Origin: Amycolatopsis sp. MtRt-6
Lineage (GTDB): Bacteria; Actinomycetota; Actinomycetes; Mycobacteriales; Pseudonocardiaceae
Assembly: GCF_017308975.1 (NCBI RefSeq)
Contig: NZ_JADWPD010000043.1
Coordinates: 1-64,000 of the forward strand
Length of the DNA stretch: 64,000 bases
Direction of reading: 5' to 3'
Positions 1 to 8,254 of the stretch are shown in pieces (the stretch's first letter is position 1; each line of letters begins with the position of its first letter). The position numbers were made by a program, and so were the translations under genes. The notes below the pieces were generated by a model. The model saw only the letters and a list, made by a program, of their open reading frames with translations, was not told the DNA's origin and made no database searches.

Positions 1-107
1 CCCGCTGGCGAGCACTCCGCCACATCAGCCTCTGCCCCCACCGCATCGGCCACATCGTCCAAGCCGCCCTCGTCCTCACCCACCACGAACACCACGGACG
101 CTACTGA
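1..107 (+). CDS. IS5-type transposase, C-terminal fragment (cut by window edge)
   Basis: An open frame enters from the left edge (codons start at position 3) and stops with TGA at 105-107. The last 34 residues include RWRALRHISL, HRIGHIVQAALVLTHHEH and a terminal Tyr. This resembles the C-terminal end of DDE transposases of the IS5 group common in actinomycetes, where a WRxLxH...I..AALVL pattern follows the last catalytic Glu. No catalytic residue lies inside the window, so intactness cannot be judged. No terminal inverted repeat could be matched because the other end is missing. The family call rests on pattern recognition of a short tail and is moderate. Confidence 0.5.
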   Translation, partial: RWRALRHISLCPHRIGHIVQAALVLTHHEHHGRY

Positions 108-134
108 GAAAACCTCATTGGGGCGCTTGTGGGG

Positions 135-446
135 TCACTCCTCCGCGGTCTGCGGCGGCCGGCCCGCCTGCCACAGCAACGCCTCGCGCAGCTGGCCGAT
201 CAGCCGCTCGTCGTCCGCTTCGGACGGGTCCACGCCCAGCGGGATCCAGCGCTCGGACACCTTCTCTCCGCGGTCGTAGCTGGAGATCACGATGCCCGAG
301 TACGACAGCGATGCCTCGTCCGCGCAGTCGCCGTCCGGAAGGGGCTCGTCCGCTTCGAAGGCTTCGTCGAAGCTGACGTGGCGATGCTGCAGGCGGACAC
401 TCACCCAGCGTCCGGCCTGCCGGATCGGCGCGCCTTCTTCGTTCAT
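135..446 (-). CDS. Hypothetical protein, 103 aa
   Basis: A small acidic protein with no signal peptide or membrane segment that I do not recognise. It contains a run RWVSVRLQHRHVSFDEAFEA and a C-terminal helix-like stretch ERLIGQLREALLWQAG. The ATG at 446 is preceded by a GGTAGGAG ribosome site, which is close but plausible. It is transcribed away from the TetR gene that starts at 640, so the 193-bp gap between them is a shared divergent control region. Its 3' end faces the transposase fragment. Codon use matches the neighbours, so I think it is real, but I assign no function. Confidence 0.6.
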   Translation of the reverse strand: MNEEGAPIRQAGRWVSVRLQHRHVSFDEAFEADEPLPDGDCADEASLSYSGIVISSYDRGEKVSERWIPLGVDPSEADDERLIGQLREALLWQAGRPPQTAEE

Positions 447-582
447 CTGCTCCTACCCCCGGTCCGGGCCCCCTGCCGTCTCGTCGCGTCCGGCCCCCGC
501 GGAGTTACCGGCGGGTTGTTCCGGTTGCGTAACGACAAAGGTTGGCGCGAAACACCGCTTGGCCGCCACCGGAGTCACTCTT

Positions 583-609
583 TTGACGATGGGTCAACTA
601 CTTGTTGAC
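583..609. promoter_or_regulatory. Overlapping TetR-type operator half-sites
   Basis: Three half-sites occur in a row: TTGAC (583-587), GTCAA (593-597) and GTTGAC (604-609). The first two form TTGAC-N5-GTCAA and the last two form GTCAAC-N5-GTTGAC, so two palindromes share the middle arm. They lie 31-57 bp before the TetR start codon. Autoregulation by the adjacent TetR protein is an inference from position; the symmetry is read directly. Confidence 0.55.
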
Positions 610-639
610 AGCGTGCCGATCCGCCACGAGGCTGGGCTC

Positions 640-1311
640 ATGACCAGTGGGACCCGGCCGCGGCGCCGGCGGCTCGAACCCGCCGAACGGCGTGCGGAGA
701 TCCTCGCCGCCGCCCGGCACCTCTTCGGCGCGGGCAGCTACGCCTCGGTGTCCACTTCGGACATCGCCGAGGCCGCCGGGGTGGCGCGGCCGCTGATCAA
801 CCACTACTTCGGGGGGAAGCGGGAGCTCTACCTGGAGGTCGTGCGGCAGCTGATGATCGTGCCCGCGCCGGTCACCGAAGCACTGCCGGACACCACCATG
901 GAACAGCGGCTCGCCATCGGCGTCGAACGCTGGATCGAGGTCGTGGACCGCAACCGCGACGCCTGGCTGACCGTGATCGGGCCGGAGGCGGCCGGGCGCG
1001 ACCCCGAGATCGAGCGGATCATGCTGGAGGCCGACGAGATCGCCGCCGACCGGGTCCTCGAGGCCGCGCTGATGACCGGCGTGACCGAAGGCCGCGAAGA
1101 GCTGCGCGCGATGATCCGGTCGTTCGGCGGGATGCTGCGCGCGGCCTCGCGCGAATGGCTGATCCGCGGCACGCTCGACCGCGCGGCACTGCGGACCTTC
1201 CTCACCGATTCGATCCTCAACCTGCTGAAGATCACCTACCCCGCGGTCCTCGCCGAGCGGCGCGGAAGCGCCGGGCGAACGCCGCCGGCGTCATCCCGGT
1301 CCAGCGCTTGA
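640..1311 (+). CDS. TetR/AcrR-family transcriptional regulator
   Basis: The protein has 223 residues. The N-terminal helix-turn-helix is clear: RRAEILAAARHLF, then SVSTSDIAEAAGVARPLINHYFGGKRELY, the standard TetR recognition region at about residues 18-60. The rest is a helical ligand domain of unknown specificity. I chose ATG 640 because a GAGG/GGG-rich stretch precedes it at normal spacing; an in-frame GTG at 613 is the alternative and would place the start inside the operator repeats. The last 80 bp overlap the end of the convergent AraC-type gene, so the Arg/Ser-rich tail after the AVLAERRG segment is probably not conserved. Likely autoregulated through the palindromes at 583-609. Confidence 0.85.
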   Translation: MTSGTRPRRRRLEPAERRAEILAAARHLFGAGSYASVSTSDIAEAAGVARPLINHYFGGKRELYLEVVRQLMIVPAPVTEALPDTTMEQRLAIGVERWIEVVDRNRDAWLTVIGPEAAGRDPEIERIMLEADEIAADRVLEAALMTGVTEGREELRAMIRSFGGMLRAASREWLIRGTLDRAALRTFLTDSILNLLKITYPAVLAERRGSAGRTPPASSRSSA

Positions 1312-2287
1312 ACGCGTGGATGAAGCTCGACGCCTCGGCGTACCCGAGCCGGTAGGCGACGTCCTCGACCGACAGCACGCCGGTGTCGAGCAGCTCTTCG
1401 GCGAGCGTCTGGCGGACCTCGTCGACCAGCGCCCGGTAGCTCGTGCCGGCTTCGGTCAGGCGGCGCCGCAGCGTGCGCGTGCTGAGCGTCAGCTGCCGGG
1501 CGATCTCGTCCATGCCGGCGTCGACGCCGCCGAGCCGGACCAGGCGCTCCCGGACCTGCTGCGCGATGCCCGAACGCTGCCGCCGTCGCGTGACGAGCGC
1601 TTCGCACTGCGCGGCGCACAGGGCGACGGTCTGGTCGTTGGCCTGCGGCAGCGGCCGGCTCAGCAGCTCCGGGTCGAGCGTCGCCCGGCAGGCGTCGGCG
1701 CCGAAGCGCGGCAGCACGCCGAAGGCGGCCAGGTACTCCTCCGGTGTGGACGTTTCGTGCCGGAACGTCAGCTCGTCCAGCGCGATCCCGGGCAGCAGGT
1801 CGCGCATGACGGCGAAGATCGCGGCCAGGTCGCGCAGCACGAGGAACCGGGCGACGTCGGCGGGCACCCGGCTGTCGTCGAGTTCGAGGGTCAGCCGGTC
1901 GGCGCCGACGACGACGTGCGGGATGCAGAACGCGAAGCTCAGGTCGAAGTAGCGGAGGGCGAACAGCATCGCGTCGCGCAACGTCGGGCTGCTGATGCAG
2001 GCGAAGCCGAAGATGCCGAACGTGGTGACCCGGTAGCGGCACCCCAGCTCCAGCGCCGCCGCGTCCGATCCGTCCAGCCCGGCCAGCGCCCGGACGACGG
2101 CCAGCTCCTGGCGCGCGTCGACCTGGACGGCGGGGTCGGTGAGGAGGTCCGGCGTCAACGTCGTGGCGGCGAGCAGGTTCTCCGCCGGCAAGGCGCGTTC
2201 GGCGGCGAACCGGGTCATCAGCTCGATGCTCGCGGTGCCGCGCGGGAAGTCCCAGTCCCCGACGGCGGGCGCGGCGAGCTCGGCCAT
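1232..2287 (-). CDS. AraC-family regulator with N-terminal arabinose-binding-like domain (OruR/ArgR type)
   Basis: 351 residues. Residues about 20-210 match the large N-terminal sensory domain of AraC proteins of the OruR/VirS type (GCRYRVTTFGIFGFACISSPTLRDAM is its signature neighbourhood). The C-terminal 100 residues carry two helix-turn-helices: MDEIARQLTLSTRTLRRRL and VEDVAYRLGYAEASSFIHAFKRWTG. Relatives often control lipid, steroid or amino-acid catabolic genes next to them, so the BVMO/GMC pair at 3538-6659 is a candidate target, although the divergent neighbour is the winged-helix gene. No clear ribosome site precedes ATG 2287. The 3' end overlaps the TetR gene by 80 bp tail to tail. 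Confidence 0.85.
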   Translation of the reverse strand: MAELAAPAVGDWDFPRGTASIELMTRFAAERALPAENLLAATTLTPDLLTDPAVQVDARQELAVVRALAGLDGSDAAALELGCRYRVTTFGIFGFACISSPTLRDAMLFALRYFDLSFAFCIPHVVVGADRLTLELDDSRVPADVARFLVLRDLAAIFAVMRDLLPGIALDELTFRHETSTPEEYLAAFGVLPRFGADACRATLDPELLSRPLPQANDQTVALCAAQCEALVTRRRQRSGIAQQVRERLVRLGGVDAGMDEIARQLTLSTRTLRRRLTEAGTSYRALVDEVRQTLAEELLDTGVLSVEDVAYRLGYAEASSFIHAFKRWTGMTPAAFARRFRAARRGPRGR

Positions 2288-2355
2288 GGCCGGAATTCTG
2301 GATCACGGGAGAAGAACGTGTCCAATCGAGGACCGGAACTGTCCTGGGTGGTCGT

Positions 2356-2361
2356 TAGGGT
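2356..2361 (+). promoter_or_regulatory. TAGGGT -10 element for a leaderless start
   Basis: TAGGGT fits the actinobacterial TANNNT -10 consensus and ends six bases before GTG 2368, the spacing expected when transcription starts at the first base of the start codon. There is no Shine-Dalgarno sequence, which fits a leaderless mRNA. Confidence 0.5.
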
Positions 2362-2367
2362 GACGAC

Positions 2368-3462
2368 GTGGAGACCTTGAGCCGGCGCGCCCTGAACCGC
2401 GCCACCCTGGAGCGCCAGGTGCTGCTGCGCCGGGCGAAGATGTCCGCCTTCGACGCGATCGAGCACCTGGCCGGGCTGCAGGCGCAGGCGCCGTTCCCGC
2501 CGTACTTCGCGCTGTGGTCGCGGTTGGCGGGATTCCAGCCCGCGGAGCTGGCGGAGCTGCTGGAGAGCCGGCGCGTGGTGCGGATCGCGCTGATGCGCGG
2601 CACGGTCCACCTGGTGACGGCGGCGGACGCGCTGGCGTGGCGGCCGGTGGTCCAGCGCATCTACGACCGCGACCTGAAGCAGAACACTCTGCACGCGGCC
2701 GCGCTGGCCGATCTCGATCACTCCACGGTGGCCTCGGCGGCCCGGGAACTGCTCCGCCGCGGCCCGCTGCCCGGGACCGCGCTGGGTGCCGAACTGGCCC
2801 GGACCTGGGACGCCCCGGCGACCTCCCTGACCCACCTCGCCCGGGGCCGGCTGCCGCTGGTGCAGACCCCGCCCCGGGCGATCTGGGGCAAGGCCGGGCA
2901 GACGACGTACGCGTGCCTCGACGAGTGGGTGGGCGCTCCGCTCTCCCCGCCCGCACCGGCGGAGCTGATTTCGCGGTACCTGCGCGCCTTCGGCCCGGCC
3001 ACGGTGGCGGACGTCCAGACGTGGGCGGGCATCACGCGCCTGGGCGAGGTGGCCTCTTCGATGGACCTGCGGCGCTACCGCGACCCGGACGGCCGCGAGC
3101 TGCTCGACCTGCCGGAGCTGACGGTACCGGACGAGGACGTCCCCGCGCCGCCGCGGCTGCTGGGGCCGTTCGACCAGATGGTCCTGTCCTACGCGGACCG
3201 GACGCGGGTCATTTCGGACACCTACCGCAAGCGGGTGATCTCGCACAACGGCCTGGTCAAAGGCACGCTGCTGGTCGACGGGCAGGTGTGCGGCTTCTGG
3301 GAGATCAAGGCGACCCGGAAGGCGGCGGTGATCGAGCTGTCGCCGTTCGAGAAGCTGGGGAAGCGGGACCTGGCGGCGTTGGAGAAGTCGGCGGGCGAGC
3401 TGGTGAAGTGGGCGGAGGCGGCCGCGGAGACGTACGACGTGCGCACCCACCCGCCCGAGTGA
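2368..3462 (+). CDS. Winged helix DNA-binding domain-containing protein (HTH_42 / DUF1006 type)
   Basis: 364 residues. The opening SRRALNRATLERQVLLRR, followed by EHLAGLQAQAP and WSRLAGFQPAELAELLESRRVVRIALMRGT, is typical of the large actinobacterial winged-helix family related to AlkX/YcaQ-like proteins. Further family landmarks are HLVTAADALAWRPVVQ, FGPATVADVQTWAGI and LLGPFDQMVLSYADR near the C-terminus. Some relatives are DNA glycosylases for bulky or crosslinked bases, others are uncharacterised, so I leave the activity open. It begins at a GTG with a leaderless-type promoter, divergent from the AraC gene. It has no operon partner; 75 bp separate it from the monooxygenase gene. Confidence 0.8.
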   Translation: METLSRRALNRATLERQVLLRRAKMSAFDAIEHLAGLQAQAPFPPYFALWSRLAGFQPAELAELLESRRVVRIALMRGTVHLVTAADALAWRPVVQRIYDRDLKQNTLHAAALADLDHSTVASAARELLRRGPLPGTALGAELARTWDAPATSLTHLARGRLPLVQTPPRAIWGKAGQTTYACLDEWVGAPLSPPAPAELISRYLRAFGPATVADVQTWAGITRLGEVASSMDLRRYRDPDGRELLDLPELTVPDEDVPAPPRLLGPFDQMVLSYADRTRVISDTYRKRVISHNGLVKGTLLVDGQVCGFWEIKATRKAAVIELSPFEKLGKRDLAALEKSAGELVKWAEAAAETYDVRTHPPE

Positions 3463-3503
3463 GGCTGGCCGGAAATCTCGATCGAGTGACCGTTCGTGGC
3501 CTG

Positions 3504-3530
3504 TTGTCACAGCCCCGCGGTGCGTAGCTT
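3504..3530 (+). promoter_or_regulatory. Possible promoter TTGTCA-N15-TAGCTT
   Basis: TTGTCA at 3504-3509 and TAGCTT at 3525-3530 are 15 bp apart. The -10 ends seven bases before ATG 3538, so the monooxygenase mRNA could be leaderless. The spacer is short, so only the -10 assignment is reasonably supported. Confidence 0.4.
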
Positions 3531-3537
3531 TTCCGGC

Positions 3538-5001
3538 ATGACTGGTTCGGCGAAGGGGCCGTCGGTGCTGATCGTGGGCACCGGCTTCGGCGGCATCGGG
3601 ACGGCGATCGAGCTCAAGCGGGCCGGGTTCGGCGACTTCACGATCCTGGAGAGCGCCGCCGAGCCCGGCGGTGTCTGGCGGGACAACACCTACCCCGGCG
3701 CCGCGTGCGACATCCCGTCGCCGCTGTACTCCTTCTCCTTCGAGCCCAACCCTCGGTGGCCGAAGCGGTTCTCGCACCAGCCCGACATCCTCGCCTACCT
3801 GCGGCGGGTCATCGCGAAACACGGCCTCGAGCCGCACATCCGGTACCGCACCGAGGTCACCGGGGCCGCCTTCGACGAGGCACGCGGGCTCTGGCGCGTC
3901 GAAACCGGCACCGGGGAAACCTTCGAGGCGAACGTCTTCGTGCCCGCCGTCGGGCAGCTGTCGCGGCCGGTGCTGCCGGACATCCCGAACCGGGAGAGCT
4001 TCGCCGGCGACGCCTTCCACTCCGCTCGGTGGGACCACGACGTCGACCTGACCGGCAAGCGCGTCGCCGTCGTCGGGACCGGGGCCAGCGCCGTGCAGTT
4101 CGTGCCCGAGCTGCGGAAACGCGCCCAGCACGTCACGGTCTTCCAGCGCACGCCGCCGTACGTCATGGCGAAGTCCGACCCGAGCTACCGGCGGTGGCAG
4201 CACTGGCTCTTCGAGCACCTGCCGCCCACGCAGCTGCTCGGCCGGCTGCGGATCTTCCTGCTCGCCGAGTACGCCACCTACGCGATGACGCGCCACCCCG
4301 TGCTGGCGAAGATGTTCGAGCTGCGGACCGGTCAGCTGCGCCGGCGCCACATCAAGGACCCGGAGCTGCGCGCGAAGCTGACGCCGTCCTACCCGATGGG
4401 CTGCAAGCGGATCCTCTTCAGCAACGACTACCTGCCCGCGCTGGCCGAGCCGGACGTCGACGTCGAGACGCGGCGGATCCGCGAGATCACCGAGAAGGGC
4501 GTGCGGGTCGAGGACGGGACGGAGATCGAGGCGGACGTCCTGGTCTACGGCACCGGCTTCGCGGCGACGCAGTTCCTCGGCAGCATGGATGTCCGCGGCC
4601 TCGGCGGGCGGTCGCTGCGGGAGGAGTGGTCCGGCGGCGCGCGGGCGTACCTGGGCATGACCGTGCCCGGCTTCCCCAACCTGTTCTGTGTCTACGGCCC
4701 CAACACGAACCTCGGCGCCGGGTCCATCATCTACATGATCGAGCGGCAGGCGCGCTACATCCGGCAGGCGGTGGAGCGGCTCGCGCGGCCCGGTGTGTCC
4801 TATGTGGACGTGCGACCGGAGGTCGAAGAGCGGTACGACCGCGAGGTGCAGCAGCGGCTCGGCAGGAGCGTGTGGAGCGCCTGCACGAGCTGGTACCGGC
4901 AGGCCGACGGCCGGGTGACAACCAACTGGCCGGGCCTGGTCACCGAGTACGACCGCCGGACGCGGCGCTTCGACGTCGCCGACTACCGGGTGGTGGCCTG
5001 A
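3538..5001 (+). CDS. Flavin-containing / Baeyer-Villiger-type monooxygenase
   Basis: 487 residues. It has the N-terminal FAD Rossmann motif GTGFGGIGTA near residue 13, the second nucleotide-binding motif GTGASAVQF for NADPH at about 180, and between them FAGDAFHSARWD at residues 155-166, matching the type I BVMO fingerprint FxGxxxHxxxW(P/D). The family inserts one oxygen atom of O2 next to a ketone using FAD and NADPH; substrates range over cyclic ketones, steroids and long-chain ketones, and the sequence does not specify which. An upstream in-frame ATG at 3496 would overlap the promoter, so I prefer ATG 3538. It overlaps the GMC oxidoreductase gene by one base (TGATG), which argues that the two enzymes act in one pathway. 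Confidence 0.88.
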   Translation: MTGSAKGPSVLIVGTGFGGIGTAIELKRAGFGDFTILESAAEPGGVWRDNTYPGAACDIPSPLYSFSFEPNPRWPKRFSHQPDILAYLRRVIAKHGLEPHIRYRTEVTGAAFDEARGLWRVETGTGETFEANVFVPAVGQLSRPVLPDIPNRESFAGDAFHSARWDHDVDLTGKRVAVVGTGASAVQFVPELRKRAQHVTVFQRTPPYVMAKSDPSYRRWQHWLFEHLPPTQLLGRLRIFLLAEYATYAMTRHPVLAKMFELRTGQLRRRHIKDPELRAKLTPSYPMGCKRILFSNDYLPALAEPDVDVETRRIREITEKGVRVEDGTEIEADVLVYGTGFAATQFLGSMDVRGLGGRSLREEWSGGARAYLGMTVPGFPNLFCVYGPNTNLGAGSIIYMIERQARYIRQAVERLARPGVSYVDVRPEVEERYDREVQQRLGRSVWSACTSWYRQADGRVTTNWPGLVTEYDRRTRRFDVADYRVVA

Positions 5002-6659
5002 TGGACTACGACGTCCTGGTGATCGGCTCGGGGTTCGGCGGCAGCGTCACGGCGCTGCGGCTGACCGAGAAGGGCTACCGCGTCGGCGTGCTGGAGACCG
5101 GCCGCCGGTTCGCCGACGACGAGTTCGCGAAGACGTCGTGGCGGGTGCGGAAGTACCTGTGGGCGCCGGCGTTGGGCTGCTTCGGCATCCAGCGCCTGAC
5201 GTTGCTGAAGAACACGTTCGTGATGAGCGGCTCCGGCGTCGGCGGGGGTTCGCTGGTGTACGCGAACACGCTGTACGAGCCGCCGGACGGCTTCTACGCC
5301 GATCCGCAGTGGGCGCACATCACGGACTGGAAGGCCGAGCTGGCGCCGTACTACGACCAGGCGAAGCGGATGCTCGGCGTGGTCGAGAACCCGGCGACGA
5401 CGGCCGCGGACCGCGTGCTTCGCGAGGTGGCCGAAGACATGGGCGTCGGCCACACGTACCGGCGCACGCCCGTCGGAGTCTACTTCGGACAGCCCGGCGT
5501 GGACCCGTTCTTCGGCGGCGCGGGTCCGGCGCGTTCGTCCTGCACTCTGTGCGGCGAGTGCCTGACCGGGTGCCGGGTCGGGGCGAAGAACACGACGGTG
5601 AAGAACTACCTGTACCTGGCCGAGCGGGCGGGCGCCGTGGTGCATCCCCTGACGACGGCGATTTCGGTGCGGCCGATCTCCGGCGGGTACGCGGTCGACA
5701 CCCGGCGGACCGGCGGTTTCTCCCGCCGGACGTTCACCGCGACGCAGGTGGTGTTCTCGGCTGCGGCGCTGGGGACGCAGCGGCTGCTGCACCGGATGCG
5801 GGACACGGGCACGTTGCCTCTTGTTTCCTCTCGGCTCGGGCTCCTGGCCCGCACGAACTCCGAGGCGGTGCTGGCGGCGCGGTCGCTGCGGCCGGACACG
5901 GACTACTCGCGGGGCGTCGCGATCACGTCGTCGATCCACCCGGACGCGGTGACGCACGTCGAGCCGGTGCGGTACGGGCGCGGCAGCAACCTGCTGGGGC
6001 TGCTGGCGACGGTGCTGGTGGACGCGGTCCCGGGCCGCCGGCGCTGGGTGCTGGGCCTGCGGGAACTGTGGCGCGCCCGCCGCGACCTGCCACGGATCCA
6101 CAACCCGCGGCGCTGGTCGGAGCGGATGATCGGGCTGCTGGTGATGCAGACCCTGGACAATTCGGTGACGACGTACACCAAGCGCGGGCTGTTCGGGCGC
6201 CGGATGACGACTCGCCAGGGTGCGGGGACGCCGTCGCCGGACTGGATCCCGGTGGGTCACGAGGTGACGCGCCGGGTGGCGGCGAAGATCGGCGGGCTTC
6301 CCCAGGGCGCGTGGACGGACCTGGCGAACATCCCGATCACGGGCCACTTCATCGGCGGCTGCGCGATCGGGGACTCGCCTTCTTCGGGGGTGGTGGACCC
6401 GTACCAGCGGTTGTACGGGTACCCGGGCCTGCACGTGGTGGACGGCTCGGCGATCTCGGCGAACCTGGGGGTGAACCCCTCGCTGACGATCACGGCGCAG
6501 GCGGAGCGCGCGATGGCGTTCTGGCCGAACCGGGGCGACGAGGATCCGCGGCCTGAGCTGGGCTCGCCGTACCGGCGGGTGGCGGCGGTGGCTCCTCGAC
6601 GTCCGGTCGTCCCGTCGGAGGCGCCGGGCGCCCTGCGGCTGCCGGTGGTGCCTAGGTGA
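5001..6659 (+). CDS. GMC-family oxidoreductase, cholesterol-oxidase-like, with Cys cluster
   Basis: 552 residues, no signal peptide. FAD binding motif GSGFGGS is near residue 9, the GMC motif GSGVGGGSLVYANTLY follows at about 75, and the C-terminal GMC block (GLHVVDGSAISANLGVNPSLT) carries the usual Asn/His region. Residues 181-191 read CTLCGECLTGC followed by RVGAKNT, a CxxCxxCxxxC arrangement also found in mycobacterial ChoD-type proteins and suggestive of a bound iron-sulfur cluster. Likely oxidises a sterol-like or other alcohol, intracellularly. It is translationally coupled to the BVMO, so alcohol-to-ketone oxidation followed by ester formation is a natural reading, but the substrate is unknown. 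Confidence 0.87.
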   Translation: MDYDVLVIGSGFGGSVTALRLTEKGYRVGVLETGRRFADDEFAKTSWRVRKYLWAPALGCFGIQRLTLLKNTFVMSGSGVGGGSLVYANTLYEPPDGFYADPQWAHITDWKAELAPYYDQAKRMLGVVENPATTAADRVLREVAEDMGVGHTYRRTPVGVYFGQPGVDPFFGGAGPARSSCTLCGECLTGCRVGAKNTTVKNYLYLAERAGAVVHPLTTAISVRPISGGYAVDTRRTGGFSRRTFTATQVVFSAAALGTQRLLHRMRDTGTLPLVSSRLGLLARTNSEAVLAARSLRPDTDYSRGVAITSSIHPDAVTHVEPVRYGRGSNLLGLLATVLVDAVPGRRRWVLGLRELWRARRDLPRIHNPRRWSERMIGLLVMQTLDNSVTTYTKRGLFGRRMTTRQGAGTPSPDWIPVGHEVTRRVAAKIGGLPQGAWTDLANIPITGHFIGGCAIGDSPSSGVVDPYQRLYGYPGLHVVDGSAISANLGVNPSLTITAQAERAMAFWPNRGDEDPRPELGSPYRRVAAVAPRRPVVPSEAPGALRLPVVPR

Positions 6660-6701
6660 GTTCGACGAGGTAGCCGCGGAAGGCGAGGCCTTCGACATGG
6701 C

Positions 6702-6742
6702 CGAGCGGCCCTCCCGGACCGCGCCGCCGGGAGGACCGCTCG
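6702..6742. terminator. Bidirectional hairpin terminator
   Basis: A 16-bp stem (6702-6717 with 6727-6742) with one mismatch and a 9-base loop lies in the 92-bp gap between the convergent GMC oxidoreductase and chitinase genes. No U-tract follows, as is usual in actinomycetes. Confidence 0.6.
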
Positions 6743-6751
6743 ACCCACGGG

Positions 6752-8215
6752 TCACGGCAGGCCCGCGAGCCCGGCCGACACCGTGTTGGCGAACGCGTAC
6801 CCCTGCGACGCGTCCCAGTTGATCGACCACGTCATCGCGCCCCTGATCGACGGGTACGTCGTCGACGGCTTGAAGCTGCCGCACGACGTTCCCCGCGCCA
6901 GGCAGTTCAGCGCCGACACCGTGTTCGCCGGGGCCTGGTAACCGCCGCCTGCCGCCTGGGGTGATGCCGGGAGGCCGAGGCCCACCTGGTCCGCGCGCAG
7001 GCCGCCCTGCAGCTGGATGCAGGCCAGCGCCGTCAGGAAGTCCACCGTGCCCTGGGAGTAGACGTTGCCGTTGCAGCCGTTCATCGAACCCGAGTTGTAG
7101 TACTGCATGTTGACGATCGTCAGGATGTCCTTGATGTTCAGCGCCAGCTGGAAGTAGCCGCCCGCCGTGGACTGCATGTCGATCGTCTGCGGTGCCATCG
7201 TGATGACCTTGCCGCCGCCGTTGTAGATGCTTCGCAGCGCCTGGCCCATGTACGTGGCGTTGATGCCGTTCTCGAGGTCGATGTCGACGCCGTCGAAGCC
7301 GTAGTTCGCGATCAGCGCCTTCACGCTGTTGGCGAAGTTGGTGGCCGAGTTCGAGTCGCCGACGCTGATCGTGCCGTTCTGGCCGCCGACCGAGATGATC
7401 ACCTTCTGGCCGCGGGCCTGGACCGTCTTGACGTCGGCCTTGAACTGCGCGTCCGTGTAGCCGCCGAGCTGCGAGGACAGCCCCGGGTCGAGCGTGAAGG
7501 CCACCGCGCCGGGCGTGCCCGTGGCGTCCGCGAACGACACCGCGATGATGTTGTACTTCGTCGGGACGTCGGCGAGCTTCAGCGCCTTCGCGCCGTTGTA
7601 GAAGTTCTGCCAGTAGCCCGTCAGGACGTGCTTCGGCAGGTCACTCTGCGTCGGTGGCGTCGTGGTGGTCGTGGTCGTCGGCGGGGTGGTCGTGGTGGTG
7701 GGCGTGGTCGGCGTCGTCGTGGGCGGGGTGCCCGGGCCGTCGAGGCTGACGTCGTCGGCGTAGTACGCCGGCTGGCCGTACCAGCCGTGCAGGTACACCG
7801 TCAGCGACGTGCTCGACCCGGTCGTGAAGCTCAGCGACAGCTGCTGGTAGCCGCTGGTGCCGGGCGTCCACGTGCTGGTCGTCGCCGAGCCGGAGACGCC
7901 CAGGTAGACGTAGCTGCCCTGGACCCAGGCGGACAGCTTGTACGCCGTGTTCGGCGAGACGGCGAGCGTCTGGGCGCACTGGGCGTTGTCCGACGACGAC
8001 GGCGTCGCGCTCAAGGCGCGGCTCCCGCTGTGCACCGGCGTGCTCACCGCGGCGGCCGTGCCGGTGCACGTCCAGCCCGTGGTGCCGGCCTCGAAGCCGG
8101 GGTTGGCCAGGATGTTCGCCGCCGAAGCGCTGCCGGCGAGCACGAAGGTCACGCCGAGAGACAGCATCACCACGGAAAGTAAGGAAAGCAGAGCGAAGCG
8201 GACCTTGGGGACCAC
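6752..8215 (-). CDS. Secreted GH18 chitinase with N-terminal carbohydrate-binding module
   Basis: 487 residues from GTG 8215, which follows GGAGG by six bases; an in-frame GTG at 8233 upstream has no ribosome site. Order: Sec signal peptide ending ASAA, a beta-sandwich carbohydrate-binding module (NILANPGFEAGTTGW start, about 35-165), a Thr/Pro linker of about 30 residues, and a GH18 catalytic domain. The catalytic signature DGVDIDLE has its acid Glu at residue 315, with Asp311 and Asp313. The domain resembles the single-barrel chitinases of Streptomyces (ChiC/ChiD type), which cleave chitin outside the cell with retention through substrate-assisted catalysis. A DasR-like operator lies upstream, linking expression to amino-sugar supply. 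It is divergent from tex. Confidence 0.93.
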   Translation of the reverse strand: MVPKVRFALLSLLSVVMLSLGVTFVLAGSASAANILANPGFEAGTTGWTCTGTAAAVSTPVHSGSRALSATPSSSDNAQCAQTLAVSPNTAYKLSAWVQGSYVYLGVSGSATTSTWTPGTSGYQQLSLSFTTGSSTSLTVYLHGWYGQPAYYADDVSLDGPGTPPTTTPTTPTTTTTPPTTTTTTTPPTQSDLPKHVLTGYWQNFYNGAKALKLADVPTKYNIIAVSFADATGTPGAVAFTLDPGLSSQLGGYTDAQFKADVKTVQARGQKVIISVGGQNGTISVGDSNSATNFANSVKALIANYGFDGVDIDLENGINATYMGQALRSIYNGGGKVITMAPQTIDMQSTAGGYFQLALNIKDILTIVNMQYYNSGSMNGCNGNVYSQGTVDFLTALACIQLQGGLRADQVGLGLPASPQAAGGGYQAPANTVSALNCLARGTSCGSFKPSTTYPSIRGAMTWSINWDASQGYAFANTVSAGLAGLP

Positions 8216-8254
8216 GGGCGACCTCCACGACACTGGTGAGGCAGGTCACCACAA

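Noticed and set aside
2218..4350. Very long open frames on the strand opposite the winged-helix and monooxygenase genes, and similar ones opposite GMC, Tex, GH29 and AfsR-type genes
   Set aside because: They are Arg/Pro/His-rich shadows produced by high GC content. They lack recognisable domains and overlap genes with clear motifs and good codon bias.
6656..6742. Minus-strand reading ending GHVEGLAFRGYLVELT before a stop, looking like the tail of a lost gene
   Set aside because: It is under 30 codons, overlaps a terminator hairpin, and has no start or recognisable family.
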